Shown: one piece after another, positions 1 through 11,299 of the stretch
How positions within the stretch are numbered: the stretch's first letter is position 1
How the letters are laid out: each line of letters opens with the position of its first letter
DNA from: Gordionus sp. m RMFG-2023
Lineage: Eukaryota; Nematomorpha; Gordioida; Chordodea; Parachordodidae
NCBI RefSeq assembly: GCF_954871325.1
Contig: NC_088775.1
Span: 39,037,561-39,101,560, forward strand
Direction: 5' to 3'
Length of the DNA: 64,000 nt
Notes under the pieces: model-generated
The model's input: the letters and a program-made list of their open reading frames with translations, nothing else
Database searches by the model: none
What the model was told of the DNA's origin: nothing
Position numbers and translations under genes: made by a program

Positions 1-660
1 TTATATTAAAATTTAAGGCTACGACAATAATCACCTCCACCCCCCCCCCTCCACCAGATCTAATCAAATCCATTAAAGCAAAAGGAATATTTCATTTGAG
101 TCAAAAGAAATTCAACTAACTTTTATTTGAGTATTTGATACCCATCGATTTATTTTATTGTTAAAAATTATTCTTAACTAAATCCGAGACCTGTTCACTT
201 AGCGTGATGATTAACATTGCAGTCAAAAAAAGATTCCGTTTTTTACTTGATTATATCGAATCTTTATGCTATAACTCACTCTTACCCCACAAGACCAAAC
301 CCCATCCATTAAGACAATGGTGAATTCTTTCCTTTTATTCAAAAGATATTCTAATAAGCTTTAATTTGATACTCGTATATCGTTCTTTTTTGTTGATGAA
401 GATTTGTGATCCCTCAAAAAACTCTCCTACTAATATTTTATAGTTAACTTTTATATAATACCCATATCGAATATGTTATAAGCCCCCCCCCCCTCTTCTA
501 GACACTTATTAAGACAAAATTGAATAACTTTATTGAAGTCAAAAGATATTATATTAGCTTTAATTACATTCGTATGAATCTTTTATTGATAAAAATACCC
601 TTTACTAAAAACACATATCAAATTTTTATGCTATAACCCCCCAGACCAAATCTCTTAAAG
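1..660. repeat. degenerate tandem repeat, about 3 units of ~200 bp
   Basis: Three diverged copies of a roughly 200-230 bp unit. Each holds a 'caaaaga.att' block near 100, 340 and 540, a 'ctttaatt' block, a 'tttttattgatgaa/aaa' block, a 'catatcgaat..ttatgctataa' block and a short C-run. No coding potential. The first unit starts at or before the window edge. Confidence 0.5.
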
Positions 661-1246
661 AGTGTATGCTAACATTACAGTGGAACAAGCAGTGGCGTCA
701 TTTTCTTTTGCCATCTTAGAGGGCTCAACTAAATAAATATGGGGGTTTAGCCCCCCCCCATATTTCCATTTTAAGAGGGTTTCAACTCGTTTTCCCCAAG
801 CCTTCGGGATTACTTTTAATATCTTATATTCTTTTTAGATTGAGATTTCCAAATCCTGAACTAGTATTCAAAAATCACATTCATTTATTCTGCATATATA
901 CATGTTAAAATAAATTGAAGACATTGTAAGCTCTGCCATGATAATATATTATAACACAAAATATTTAAATGTATTGGAATGTTATAAATTATAAGACATT
1001 TAACAATTATTTGACAGACAAAATAAGTTTTCCTTATTGCAAATCATCTATTATTGAATAAATAAAAATATTATTTATAATAATTTTTTTCAATGATCAA
1101 TAATCCAATGAATTTAATCATTCCTACTCCATGGTCGATCTTTATATTTTAACACGCTTTAATGCCGAATAAGATCTTTCATATGAGCGTGAATTAAATA
1201 ATATAATTAATTCAATGCTAAGACATTTATATAGGTGTGGGAATAC

Positions 1247-1400
1247 AGGGGCGGACTGGCGATGCCACGACCTCGTGGAAAAATGTTTCCTATTATGTGG
1301 AATTTGCCCCCATACCACCATTTCCAGGTCATCGGCCCGCATTTACCCGGCCTTCAGTTGGGCTTCCTTTAATGGCTTATTAATGTTTTACATATGTTTA
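1247..1400 (+). repeat. hAT-like terminus (caggggcggactggc)
   Basis: The 15-mer caggggcggactggc opens a GC-richer tract inside the 690-3381 element. A related terminus in opposite orientation ends at 13842 (ggccaatccggccctg). It looks like one end of a small nested hAT/MITE; its partner end was not found nearby. Confidence 0.4.
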
Positions 1401-2047
1401 TTATTTCTTTATTTTTGGGCAAAAATGTAAAACGATGGATTAAACACAATATTACAGTTATCACATTTTTATCTTAAAAAAAGACTCATATGAAATGATA
1501 ATCACATATTTTTAAAAATTGAACATATCAAATCATACTAATTGAACATATCAAGCGCCTAACCAATCGGGAGGGGGGGGGCAACGCAAATTTGGCTGTT
1601 TTCATAAATATCATTTTAAGCTAATAAATAATAAATATTTTACCCCCCCCCCTCCACTCCCCTGCCCCGAATCAAAATTTTACAAATATTTGAATATCAA
1701 TTTTCCAACATAAAACTTATTATAAATAAATTTTATTAAAATTTCCTTTCCTTGTGAGTACATTAACATTATTCAAAAATATTAATAAAATGGAAAAATT
1801 TTTAGTCAAAGAGATTGAAACCAAACGGTTTATTTTATTATTATATATAATTATTTTATTAACAAAATTATTAGTGAGTTAGAATTAATAAGTATTTTTA
1901 ATAATTATTTAATTATTAATAAATATCTATAATTTTTTAAATATTTTTCATTTTTACTTCCATTTTGTAGGACAGAAGAAGTAGAAATACAAAAGTTAAA
2001 TAAGGCTTAGCATGAAAAAAAGTAATGTGTCGTAAGCGATATCATTA

Positions 2048-2856
2048 TTGAATTCAATTGATCAATCAGAGTTTATCATTGCTGTTAGTTGCATCAATAA
2101 ATTATTTTCCTATAGCTCATTACTTTGTAGAAATTTACAAAAACCAAATTTAGATTTGGTTCAGGTTATTAATTTGGCGGAAAATATATATGAACAGGTA
2201 GATACAATAAGAATGAATGTAGATGAATATTTTCCTAATATTTATCTAGACGTTAAATAGAAGGCTAAATTTTATGATATACCACTAATTAAACCTCGTC
2301 TAGCACATAGGCAATTATTGAGATGTAAAATAAATATTAGCTCAACTGAAGAATATTATAAAATATCCATTTTCATCCCATTCTTAGATACTTTTTTATC
2401 GCAAATAAAAGTACGGTTTTTAAATAATAAACAAGTCTTTAGCAATCTACAAGTTTTATTACCCAAAGATCCTTCTTCGGTTTCTAATGCCAAATTAAAT
2501 ATTTAGCAAAATTTTATTCCTATGATATTGATACAGAAATAAATTTATTCAGTGAATTCGGATTGTGGTATAAATATTTACTATGTTTAGCTATTTTACC
2601 TGAGCATGCTATTGATGCGCTCAATCGGTGTAAAGAAACCTTGGCTCAATTTCCTAATATTTTGAAGTTGTTTTATATTCTTACATGTTTGCCTATTACA
2701 ATATGTACGAATGAAAGGACCTTTTCCAACTTGACGGTTGAAAACATATTTACGAAGTACTACTTCCGAATCTCAGGTAAATGGGTTTATCAACAGAGAT
2801 TGTTCCAACGACAAACGAAATTCTTGATGAATTGGCAACATTCCCACGAAAATTAA
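2048..2856 (+). pseudogene. hAT transposase remnant, C-terminal part with dimerisation domain
   Basis: Three short frames in line carry pieces of one transposase. The first (2048-2260) has a helical stretch ending IRMNVDEYFPNIY, typical of the region before the C-terminal domain in ZMYM1-like hAT transposases. The last (2563-2856) reads LWYKYL, then AIDALNRCKETLAQFPNILK, then LPITICTNERTFSNL, which is the hAT dimerisation signature (LPxTxxxxERxFSxL). Stops separate the frames and the N-terminal catalytic half is not recognisable, so this is a relic. The same family appears at 19930-20745 and, better preserved at its N-terminal side, at 38290-41630. Confidence 0.65.
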
Positions 2857-3381
2857 AAATCACATTATAATTATAGTATTTAGTAAAAAAATTTGTATAA
2901 TATTGTATTTGATAAGAAGTTAAAAAATACTTGTCTTTTAAATTATTTTCTAGTCAATATTTTATACACATTACTATTAGTATTTTCAATAAAAAAAATA
3001 TATTCTATTTATATTGTATGAGAATTTAAGCTAAGGCTAGTTTCTAAAGCAAATTTTATAAAAAAAATGACATTAAACTTTATTTCAACTTTACATTTAA
3101 AAAAAATTTATTAAATATAATATATCTAACTTGAAATAATAAAAAATAGGCTTGTAATATCCATAAGCACGAATTAGTAAATAATTGTAAAAAATAGAAA
3201 TATAATTATTATTAAATTAATAATTTAATAGAATAGCTAAAATATAAGACCTGGTCGAAGGCCGGAGGAAAGCTGGGCGAAAGTCAGGTAAAGGGAGTTT
3301 GGGGGCTTCGCCCCCAAAAATTTTTCACCCCCCCCCCCCACCCCCCCCCCCCCCCAAGAGAAAATCCTGGATACGCCACTG

Positions 3382-4059
3382 GAACATATAAAAACATATT
3401 TGTATCAAATGCGCAAATAAAATATATATTACACATATAAAATAATATTAATTGCACTTATAAAATTATTACTTATTTCACTATAAAATCTACAAACAAT
3501 ACATCATATTGCACCGAGTATAAGATACATATAAAATCAGGTATATTGCATATATAGTTTCCCAAATAGAATAAATAATGATAAACGTTTATATTATTTT
3601 TAAGCTAAACTAATAAATTTCGCATTAACGCACAGCTTTGGCGCAAATAAACAAATATTCAAGTTCTAATTGCATCAACAATTTTTCTTCAACGTGCATC
3701 AATATGAATGCCTCTAATTAATCGTGTCACATATATGCCCTTAGCCTATTTTTTCTAATGTTAAATTTGCTAAATGTTTTCACAATTTACTAATATATTG
3801 GCAAAAAATGGATTGATGTATTCAGTTGCATGCAGAGTTGGTCAGAAAGTTACAAATAGCCTTACTTACATAACATAATTCCCATGTTAAAAATACAACG
3901 AAGAGATGTAACTATTATATTTGTTTGTGTAACATATAACGTTTGTTTTTTGTCACTTTTATAACATTTTTACCTTTTTTTTATACAGAAATGAACGTTT
4001 TTTTAATATAAAAATAATTTTTTAAATATATAAAATATTTTTTTGTATTATTTCAAATG
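3382..4059. other. AT-rich intergenic stretch, nothing recognised
   Basis: Low-complexity AT-rich DNA between the hAT right end and the 3' end of the LINE-like element; no open frame, repeat or terminus recognised. Confidence 0.5.
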
Positions 4060-5774
4060 GTCGATTTACAAAAAGTATTGAGGTTAAAACTAATCATCTT
4101 GTGGGATGAGGTTGCCTATGAAGCTAATGTAATTTGCCTTGTGTATTATGGCGAGTCTTTGTCTTAAGAAGAAGCCTTCGCGAGGTTCTCTCGTAAGTTG
4201 GCGAATGTGAGATCCAAGTTCCTTGAAAAAAGATAAGGCACATTACCTAAAAGTTGTAAGGGTAGTGGAAATGATGGGAATGAAAATGTATTCATGAGAA
4301 ATTTCAGAATATTTAGCTATTTTAAGTGACTCTTTTTTCTCAAGAATATTAAAGTTTTGGTTGGATGGTGCAAAAGTATCAATACACGAGTAATCCCAGA
4401 CCAAGAATTGACTGCGCTTTCATGGAATTTGAGAAATCCCGTCAAGCCGTTTTCCATCAGATCTGAAAAGACCGGAAGGTTCAAGAATAGAGGGGATTTG
4501 AGCAGATCTCTAAGCTTTAAGGATGATTGAATTGCATTGATTATGTCTAACGATATGACCTTTACACGGACAGTTAAGATTATGTCTACCATTACCCAAA
4601 ACGGCAGAACTGCAACCTGAACATGTGTGGGGTTGGGTAATTACAATTTAACCTGATGTTAATCGCGTGAGTGAGCTCGTTTTGGTTCAGTTGTAATTGC
4701 AAATTAACAGAAGGAATAGCTTCAAGTAACTCATGGCTTGAACTATTAAGCAGTAAGGATAATAAAGGACGATCAGATAATTGCATATTGAAGAGGAGTG
4801 ATTCAACGCAGAATGTAATAATAGGCATATCCCAGTCCTTTTTATTCGATTCAGGAAGAGGGTGATCAGCAATAATTCGTGCCTTCCACTCGATGATTGC
4901 ATCGTTATAAGAAGCGTCAGGTTTTAACGAAAGAGAATTTACTAATTTTTTGTTAAAGACAACTGGATATGAAGGCTGTTAAGGCGAGATCGGACGGAGA
5001 TCTGATACCAAGACCCCCATCTTGGTGGGTAAAGAGGCTTGAATCCATGCAATTTCATCGAATTTAAGGTTTAGAATATTTTTGATAAGGGCTTTAATCT
5101 CATTTTCATAAACTCCGAGAGGAATGGGGAATTTAAAAATGGCGGTTGAACGAAGCGCATGAAGAATACGAGGAATATTGAAAAACTTTTTCACGAGGAT
5201 AAAGGCTTTATGAGAGGGGAGTAGGGAAAATAAATCAGCCAACTCAAAAAGTGAAGTGTGGACTGAAGGAAGGAAGATATAGCAGAGTTACCACTAACAG
5301 GGGCACCTAAATGATAAAGTCCATCATGGGGTATTTAGTTTGAATTTATTTGAATTAGGTTCGATAAAATTGATAAGGATAAATTCAGATTTCTCAGGAT
5401 TGATGGAGAGTCCGATAGCAGATCCAGCCTCCTGATAATATTCACGGCTTTATTGACCTCAACGTTGGAACCACCAAGGATACCATTATCGATATACCAA
5501 GTAAGTAAGGATAATAAGCAGATCGAATTAATGGATTTAATAAAGTCATTAATACCTAAACAGAAAAATAGGGAACCTAGAAGGTCTCCCTGTTGAATGC
5601 CCTCAATGGAAGGAATTTTAAAGGTATCAAATTGTAGGGTGGAAGGCTGTTGATAACAATAATAAAAGAAATTTGTGTAACCGGGAAAAGAGTACTAGAG
5701 GAACTCAGGAAGTCATATGTACCACCGCTTCACAGCCACCGGGGATCCCAACACCAAGTTGGAAGGGGCTTAAG
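4060..5774 (-). pseudogene. LINE-like reverse transcriptase, 3' half (minus strand)
   Basis: Reading leftward, the minus strand gives LQLGVG-type sequence next to the insertion point, then EGIQQGDLLGSLFF (the QGDPLGP-type RT motif), then WYIDNGILGG where the family has a YxDDG active site, then a KSEF block. The frame at 5242-4979 (starting MADLFSLLPSHKAF) contains the RT thumb block WIQASLP..GVL. Frames at 4828-4592 and 4592-4317 continue the tail, including a SDGK(R)-type block followed by LVWD-like sequence, characteristic of the C-terminal domain of this RT family. Several stops and frame changes mean it is dead. The second active-site residue appears as N instead of D (YIDN), consistent with decay. 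Clade not assigned. Confidence 0.7.
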
Positions 5775-5782
5775 AGACGTGA
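5775..5782. repeat. left target-site duplication of the 5783-8949 hAT
   Basis: agacgtga on the left; gacgtgaa follows the right end at 8950. Seven bases (gacgtga) are shared, one short of a clean 8-bp hAT duplication. Confidence 0.5.
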
Positions 5783-6160
5783 CAGGGTTGCCATGTCTCC
5801 CCCCATCAGCGGGAGACTCCCGCAATTTTTTAGTTTGCACGCAGACATCTCTCTCCCGCAAAACTACCACAATTGGAAATCCCTGCAGAAATCTACCGCA
5901 ATTTTTTAATTTCTCCCGCAATTTTTTTTTTGTATTAAACATTTTCAATATAAATAATAATTTTGAGAGACATTAATTGATTATTTTTATATTTTTAAAA
6001 TTAATTTTAAATATATTCGAAAAACATGTCTAGTTTGTAAATTTCTTTCTATCCTGTTTTATTTTTATCCAATAATAAATCAACATCATTTCATTCATAT
6101 AGGTCAGTACAGGGGTATATCAACATCGATTGCAATACAAAAATATTCTCAAAAATAATA

Positions 6161-7130
6161 AATAATACAGACGCAACTACATTTGCGGAAATCGTATACA
6201 TCTATCATGTAGTTCAACATTCACAGAGCTATATCATCACAATGTGGGTCGAATCTTTTCTCATGATATTTAACGACTCCAAAATAGTGCAAACCTTACT
6301 TGTGGCAGAACAAAAATGAGCAAGGCTATCACAACACAAGTGTTTTAGTACCTGAATCCTAGAGGTCAATTCTAGACGATTTGAAAGATGGGCATCCATA
6401 TACAATTCTAACAGAAGCATCTAATAAGGGAAATATTATTTCAACAATAATAAGACATTTCAATAAAACTGTTTCGGATAGTGAAAAATCCAACGATGTA
6501 GCTAGCACATAATGGTAAAAATAGCTGATTCAGGGTTATCAATGATTTGCATGTCAGCTTCTGCGCTAATAATGCCTCTGTAAATTTTGGCCAAAACCAA
6601 AGTTACCGAATTGAGGCAGCACAATAATGAATTAATACCAAGTGGCTGTATATGCCATATATTACATAATTCTTGCAAGAAGGCAATGAATGTACTATCT
6701 GTGGATGTCGAAATAATTGTGATGAAATGTTTTAACGAATTTAGTTCATCACCTAAAAGAGTTAATGAATTAAAAGAGTTGGTGAAGTGGTCTGACTTGG
6801 AATGGTGTGAGTTGTTGCGATATATACCTATCAGGTGGTTATCATTAATACCTGCCATAGATAGAATTTTAAAATTTTACGAACCCTTAAATATTTCTTA
6901 AATAAAAATTTTAAAAGCTGTCCTAAAATTTTGGAAAATTTTTTTGAAGATGAAATGGCAGAAGCTTATTTGGGATAAGTTTCACATGTAGGAAATCTAC
7001 TTCCAGTTAATATTCAGTTGCAATCAGAATATTCTTTATTAAAAAAGATTTACAAAATCATGCTACAGCTCTGTTCATCTCTACAGTTAAAAATTGATAA
7101 TAAATTTTATGGCGCTATTGCTAAAAATAT
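6161..7130 (+). repeat. left arm of a long inverted repeat in the hAT
   Basis: Transposase-derived sequence, matched in reverse complement by 7700-8490. Shared landmarks include ataatacag.cgcaactac, gatttgaaagatgggcat, gcatctaataagggaaat and ttcacatgtaggaaatcta. The arms look roughly 70-80% alike by eye, with indels. Confidence 0.75.
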
Positions 7131-7373
7131 TATATTAAAATGTTCAAATAATACTCTAATTAATACATTTTTAATGAAGCAGATATTTTTAAGACAATTT
7201 TAGAATATTTACAATCAAAATTTGATTTTAATAACTCTATTTACAAATGTATAAATATTATGACCTTGGAACAGAAACCATCAATTGATGGTTTTTATAA
7301 TTTAATAAATATATTAAAAATACCAAAGACATTGATGTCTTGTTTGAGAAGATTGTAATTCTCTCTATTTTTT

Positions 7374-7640
7374 ATGATTCGCCAAAAATACTTAAAGTTA
7401 GATGGTCTAAAAGCAGAGGAGAAATGGGTAGAATTTTTTCGTAATAACGATAAATCCCCATGCTTGGAAAAAATATGCGAGTATGTCTTCTCCTTACCTC
7501 ATTTTAATGCCTCATCCGAGTGCATTTTTAGCCTGATGCGGTCTGCCTGGAAAAAGGAGAGAAATCGGATTGCTTTAACAACATTAGAGGCCGAGCTAAT
7601 GGTTAAACAAATATATAATATGTCATGCCAGGAATTTTAA
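7374..7640 (+). pseudogene. hAT dimerisation domain of the 5783-8949 element
   Basis: An 88-residue frame contains LEKICEYVFSLPHFNASSEC, then IFSLMRSAW, then ERNRIALTTLEAEL. This fits the hAT C-terminal pattern (LPxxNAxxERxFSLMxxxWxxxRNR), with SSEC in place of the usual VER. Upstream frames at 6587-6901 (with IPIRWLSLIPAIDRILKFYE) and 7018-7203 belong to the same transposase but are separated by stops. The start of the protein is not identifiable. A relic rather than an active gene. Confidence 0.65.
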
Positions 7641-7699
7641 ATATCTCAATAACGACGGTAAATATTTAGTTTTATTATTTAAATCTCAAATAAAATATA

Positions 7700-8490
7700 A
7701 ATAATTTTTAGCAATGACGCCATAAAATTTATTGTCAATTTTTAACTATTAAGATGAACACATCTGCAGCATAATTTTGTGAATCTTTGTTAAGATTCTT
7801 CTGATTGCAACTACATATTAACAGCATGTAGTAGATTTCCTACATGTGAAATCATTCCTAAATATACCTCTGCCATTCATTATTGAAAAAAATTTTCAAA
7901 ATGTTAGGATAGCTTTTATAATTTTTATTTAAGAAATATTTTTTTAAAAGTTTATAAAATTTTAAAATTCTATCGATGGCGTGTATTAGGAACATATCGC
8001 AACCAACATTGTGCTGACTCAATTCTGTAAATACATCTGTTTTTACCAAATTCACTGAGGCATTATCAGATCAGAAAGCTGACATGCAATTTCTCGAATC
8101 TGCTATATATACCATTATGGTTGGTTATGTCTTTGGATTTTTTACTATTTGATTGGAAAAAATTTAATAGTTTTATTGAAACGACCTTAATTTTGTTGAA
8201 ATAGCGGAGGATCAAGGAAAATGTTTTAATATTTCCCTTATTAGATGCATCTGTTAGAATTGCATATATATGCCCATCTTTCAAATCGTCAAGAATTGAC
8301 CTCCTGGATTTAGGTCCTAAAACATTGATGATTTCCTTGCTCTTTTTTGTTCTACAAGTATATACTAGAGTCGTTAAATATTATGGGAAAAAGATTCTAC
8401 CAACATTGTGATGATAAATATCTCTGTGAATGTTGTACTACAAGATAAGTGATTACAATTGCCGCAACTGTAGTTGCATCTGTATTATTT
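7700..8490 (-). repeat. right arm of the long inverted repeat
   Basis: Reverse-complement counterpart of 6161-7130. The minus-strand frame at 8055-7858 repeats the AIDRILKFY segment seen on the plus strand near 6870, and 8284-8066 repeats the MKDGHIYAILTDASNKGNI region whose counterpart lies near 6385-6430. Confidence 0.75.
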
Positions 8491-8956
8491 CCTATTTTTG
8501 GAGTACCTTATTATGTATTTAAACGTGATACGTGATAATTGAGCGCCTATCCCTATAATGTTATACACACACACGCGGTAGATTTCCAATTGCGGTCGTT
8601 TTGCGGGACATTCGCATAAAATATATTTTTTGAAAAATTAAAATCGTTTTTTTTTATAAATTTTATCTTGTTTACATTCTTTTATATTTAAAAAAGTTCT
8701 GGTTTTTTTTTTATAAATTAATATGTTTTAATAAATCAAGAAGTTATTTTATTTTGAAAAATAGTTACCGACTTTGTATTTATATAAACTAATTATAAAA
8801 TATAATAGGCAGATAATTAAGCCATTCAAAATCCCGGCCGAAGGTCGGAACATTTTAGCAATTTTTATATTTCTACCGCAATTTTCATATTTCTCCCGCA
8901 TAATACTAAATTTCTCCCACAATTTGAAAAATTTGACTTGGCAATCCTGGACGTGA

Positions 8957-9936
8957 AGCATCATGCTTAATTCGAGATGATATCATCTTGGCAACTAAGC
9001 GACGAAAGGTAGAACCAATGGCAATTGGTCTGATATCATTATTGAAGTGCGATTAGCCTAGCACCAAAGAGGATAAGAGATACAAAGCTTGGAACTTCAC
9101 CATTTAAAATTTTGTTGCAGAAGTTTGTTAATTTAGAAAGAATGGAAGTTTGTGAGCATGTAGAGGGGGAAGTGATGTCCTAGAGAAAAATGGGGCGTAT
9201 GCCATCAAGCAAGACCATGATCAGAATCACGATGAAAGGAAAGAATAGCTTTCCTCACTTCTTCTGAAGTAAAAGAGAAGCACAAGTTGAGTGAGGTTGA
9301 GGGGAAATTGGGATAATGTTAGCTGTGGAGTGTTTTTAACATAACTTTATATAAGTGGGCATGGAAGTCTCATCCAGAGAGTCATGTGTAGACATAAATC
9401 TGAGTGCCCCTTCAATATTAAGATTGTCAATTTTCTTGCAAATCAGATTGGCCTTCATCTCAATTGGTGAGTGTTTTCTTTTATTTAAGACAGGCTGTGA
9501 CATTTTGTATTAATGAAAATGAGGAGCCTTAATCGAAGCAGCATCCTTGATTTGCTGGGTAAGGGATTTATCTGAATTTTTGTCAGGCACTCTGAAGGTA
9601 TTATATCCAGCCATTCATGCTCATTGCTAAAGTATAGCAATAGAGAGGATAGACATTCAACAAAAGATTTAGCAACAGGCAATCTAGCACCTTTGGGGAT
9701 CCTTGAAATAATATTTAGTTTGGGATGGTTAAGAAAAAAATCTGAGAAACTGGAATTCGAATTGTGGAGTGGTGGAACAGAATTTTCTGGAGAGATAATC
9801 GAAATATTGGTAAGGAACAGAGGAACGAGCCAGAGTGTGGACATCTGAGTGAAGGAGGTCCATGAACTTGTAAGCATCCATCTTTTCTAATATGTTCTAA
9901 TTTTTGACATGAGGGACAGATTTGTGATGACGACAT
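8957..9936 (-). pseudogene. LINE-like element, N-terminal half (minus strand)
   Basis: Minus-strand frames run from about 9936. The first carries CPSCQKLEHIRKDGCLQVH, a C2HC/C2H2-like finger at the N-terminus. The frame at 9877-9485 has FLNHPKLNIISRIPKGARL followed by PVAK, and the next stretch (9480-8960) contains ILNGEVPSFVSLILFGARL, the block just before the RT fingers. It stops at the hAT insertion and resumes at 5774. Several frame changes. The finger plus an RT with a long C-terminal tail fits a non-LTR element. Confidence 0.65.
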
Positions 9937-9939
9937 AAA

Positions 9940-10225
9940 GATGATGATAAATTAAGAATTCATGTTGTTGAAATAATAAATTTGAATCCATGAATAAATA
10001 TAAGAACCCCAAAACATTTTTGAATAATGAAATTATATCAGATTATTTTTGAATTATTTCATAAATAAAAATAAGATTTCAAAACATTTTTGAGTAATAA
10101 AAATTATATCAGAAAATTTTGTTGAATAAGAAAATTCTGAAACATTGAAAACAATATACATATATAAATAAGAATGATCAAAAACTAATTTCTTGAATAA
10201 AGAAATTAAAAGGTAAATCAAACTA
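9940..10225. other. short imperfect repeats
   Basis: Two or three imperfect copies of a block containing caaaacatttttga(a/g)taa and aattatatcaga, upstream (in the minus sense) of the LINE-like frames. Could be part of its 5' region; no coding signal. Confidence 0.35.
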
Positions 10226-10233
10226 TGTCTGAT

Positions 10234-11290
10234 TAGTGTTGTAAACGAACGCGTTCAAAATGAACGCGTTCGTGAACGAAGTTCGTTGTTCAAAATGAAC
10301 GCGTTTGTGAACGAAGTTCGTTTTTTTGATAAAAGGTGATGAACGGCGTTCCTTTTTTTTTGACGAACTTTGAACGTGAACGCGTTCCTTTTCTTTGATG
10401 AACGCGTTCAATTTTACGTTCGTTCAATTTTAAAAACACTTTTTATTTTTATTTATTTGAAAAATTAATATTAATCCGCATTTTTTAACAAAAAAGTCTT
10501 ATATTTTTATTTATTTGAAAAATTAAAATTTAATCCAAGTTTTTAACAAAAAAGTCTTATATTTTTTAATCAGCTGTTTTTACTTTTTCCTCGTTCATAT
10601 TGCAATTAACGTACCATAACGTGCTACTGCTAGAGAAGATAAGATTAAAGTTTATTAATTTGAATATTTTATATTTTAATTTAATAGATTAGCATTTGCA
10701 TGGATATAAATATTTCATCATCAGATTCTGAAAATCAAAATTCAATATTAGATGAATTAGAATTACCATGGCCCAAATATCAAAAATATTTCACTGTTTT
10801 AAAATCAAAAGTTAATTCAATAGTTACCAAATGTAAAATGTGTCTAAAAAGTATTATATCAGTGTCAACATCTTCAAGCTCCAATTTAAAAAGACATCTG
10901 ATTGTAACATTAATTATTTTATATTATATAATATGTATAACTATATAGCCAGTTAATAATTTATTTTAATTGTTCTAAGTAAAAATAATTACATAATATA
11001 TATATAGTTAATTATAATAAGGCATTTTAACATTAGTATTTAAGAAAAAAATTTTATAAATTTATTTTTTTATCGCTCTATTATATTGTATTTATAATTA
11101 TATTATCAAAATAAAACTATTATTTTTTTATCATGGCTAATATATTGTGTTGAAAAATATAAGGCATTTATTTATATCAAATTAAATTAAAAAAAAAATT
11201 TATCATAAAATTTTGAACGCATGAACGCGTTCCTTTTTTTGAATTTGAACGTGAACGCGTTCGATTTTTTTAAAAATGTTTACAGCACTA
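10234..11290 (+). mobile_element. hAT element with perfect 8-bp TSD, BED finger only
   Basis: Termini tagtgttgtaaac and gtttacagcacta form a 13-bp inverted repeat with one mismatch. The element is flanked on both sides by tgtctgat (10226-10233 and 11291-11298), a perfect 8-bp duplication. Both subterminal zones carry many copies of the palindrome GAACGCGTTC and its half GAACG; hAT transposases are known to bind such subterminal repeats. The only coding remnant is a BED-type zinc finger ORF (10700-10948), so the element is non-autonomous or internally deleted. Confidence 0.85.
10700..10948 (+). CDS. BED-type zinc finger fragment of a hAT transposase
   Basis: The 82-residue frame starts MDINISSSDSENQN, an acidic serine-rich lead, followed by PWPKYQKYFTVL and then CKMCLKSIISVST.SSSNLKRHL, which fits the BED finger CxxC...HxxxH/SNLxxH pattern. 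In hAT transposases BED fingers bind the element's DNA. The C-terminal part is hydrophobic and probably reads into non-coding sequence or an intron just after the RHL codons. No catalytic domain follows. It may be an exon fragment, or a DNA-binding-only product if expressed. Confidence 0.55.
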   Translation: MDINISSSDSENQNSILDELELPWPKYQKYFTVLKSKVNSIVTKCKMCLKSIISVSTSSSSNLKRHLIVTLIILYYIICITI

Positions 11291-11299
11291 TGTCTGATC

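Larger units (their letters stand above)
690..3381 (+). mobile_element. decayed hAT element, ZMYM1/DUF4371-type
   Basis: The left end is cagtggcgtcatttt and the right end is atcctggatacgccactg, so the terminal inverted repeat is CAGTGGCGT plus a weaker extension. hAT transposase fragments lie inside (2048-2856). Subterminal G/C runs and the motif tcgaaggccgg near 3250 recur at other hAT ends in this window (8835, 41976, 62385). The flanks, ggaacaag on the left and gaacatat on the right, are only loosely similar, so a clean 8-bp target duplication is not visible. Either the flanks have decayed or the two ends belong to related but separate insertions. Confidence 0.6.
5783..8949 (+). mobile_element. 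hAT element inserted in the LINE-like element
   Basis: The left end cagggttgccatgtc pairs with the right end gacttggcaatcctg (12 of 15 positions). Both subterminal zones contain repeated 'ctcccgcaattttt' and 'taccacaat' blocks. Flanks share gacgtga. Interior: transposase pieces on the plus strand (6587-6901, 7018-7203, 7374-7640) and an inverted copy of the first part at 7700-8490. The right flank resumes the LINE coding tract, which proves this is an insertion into it. A 461-bp relative with the same termini sits at 17724-18184. Confidence 0.7.
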
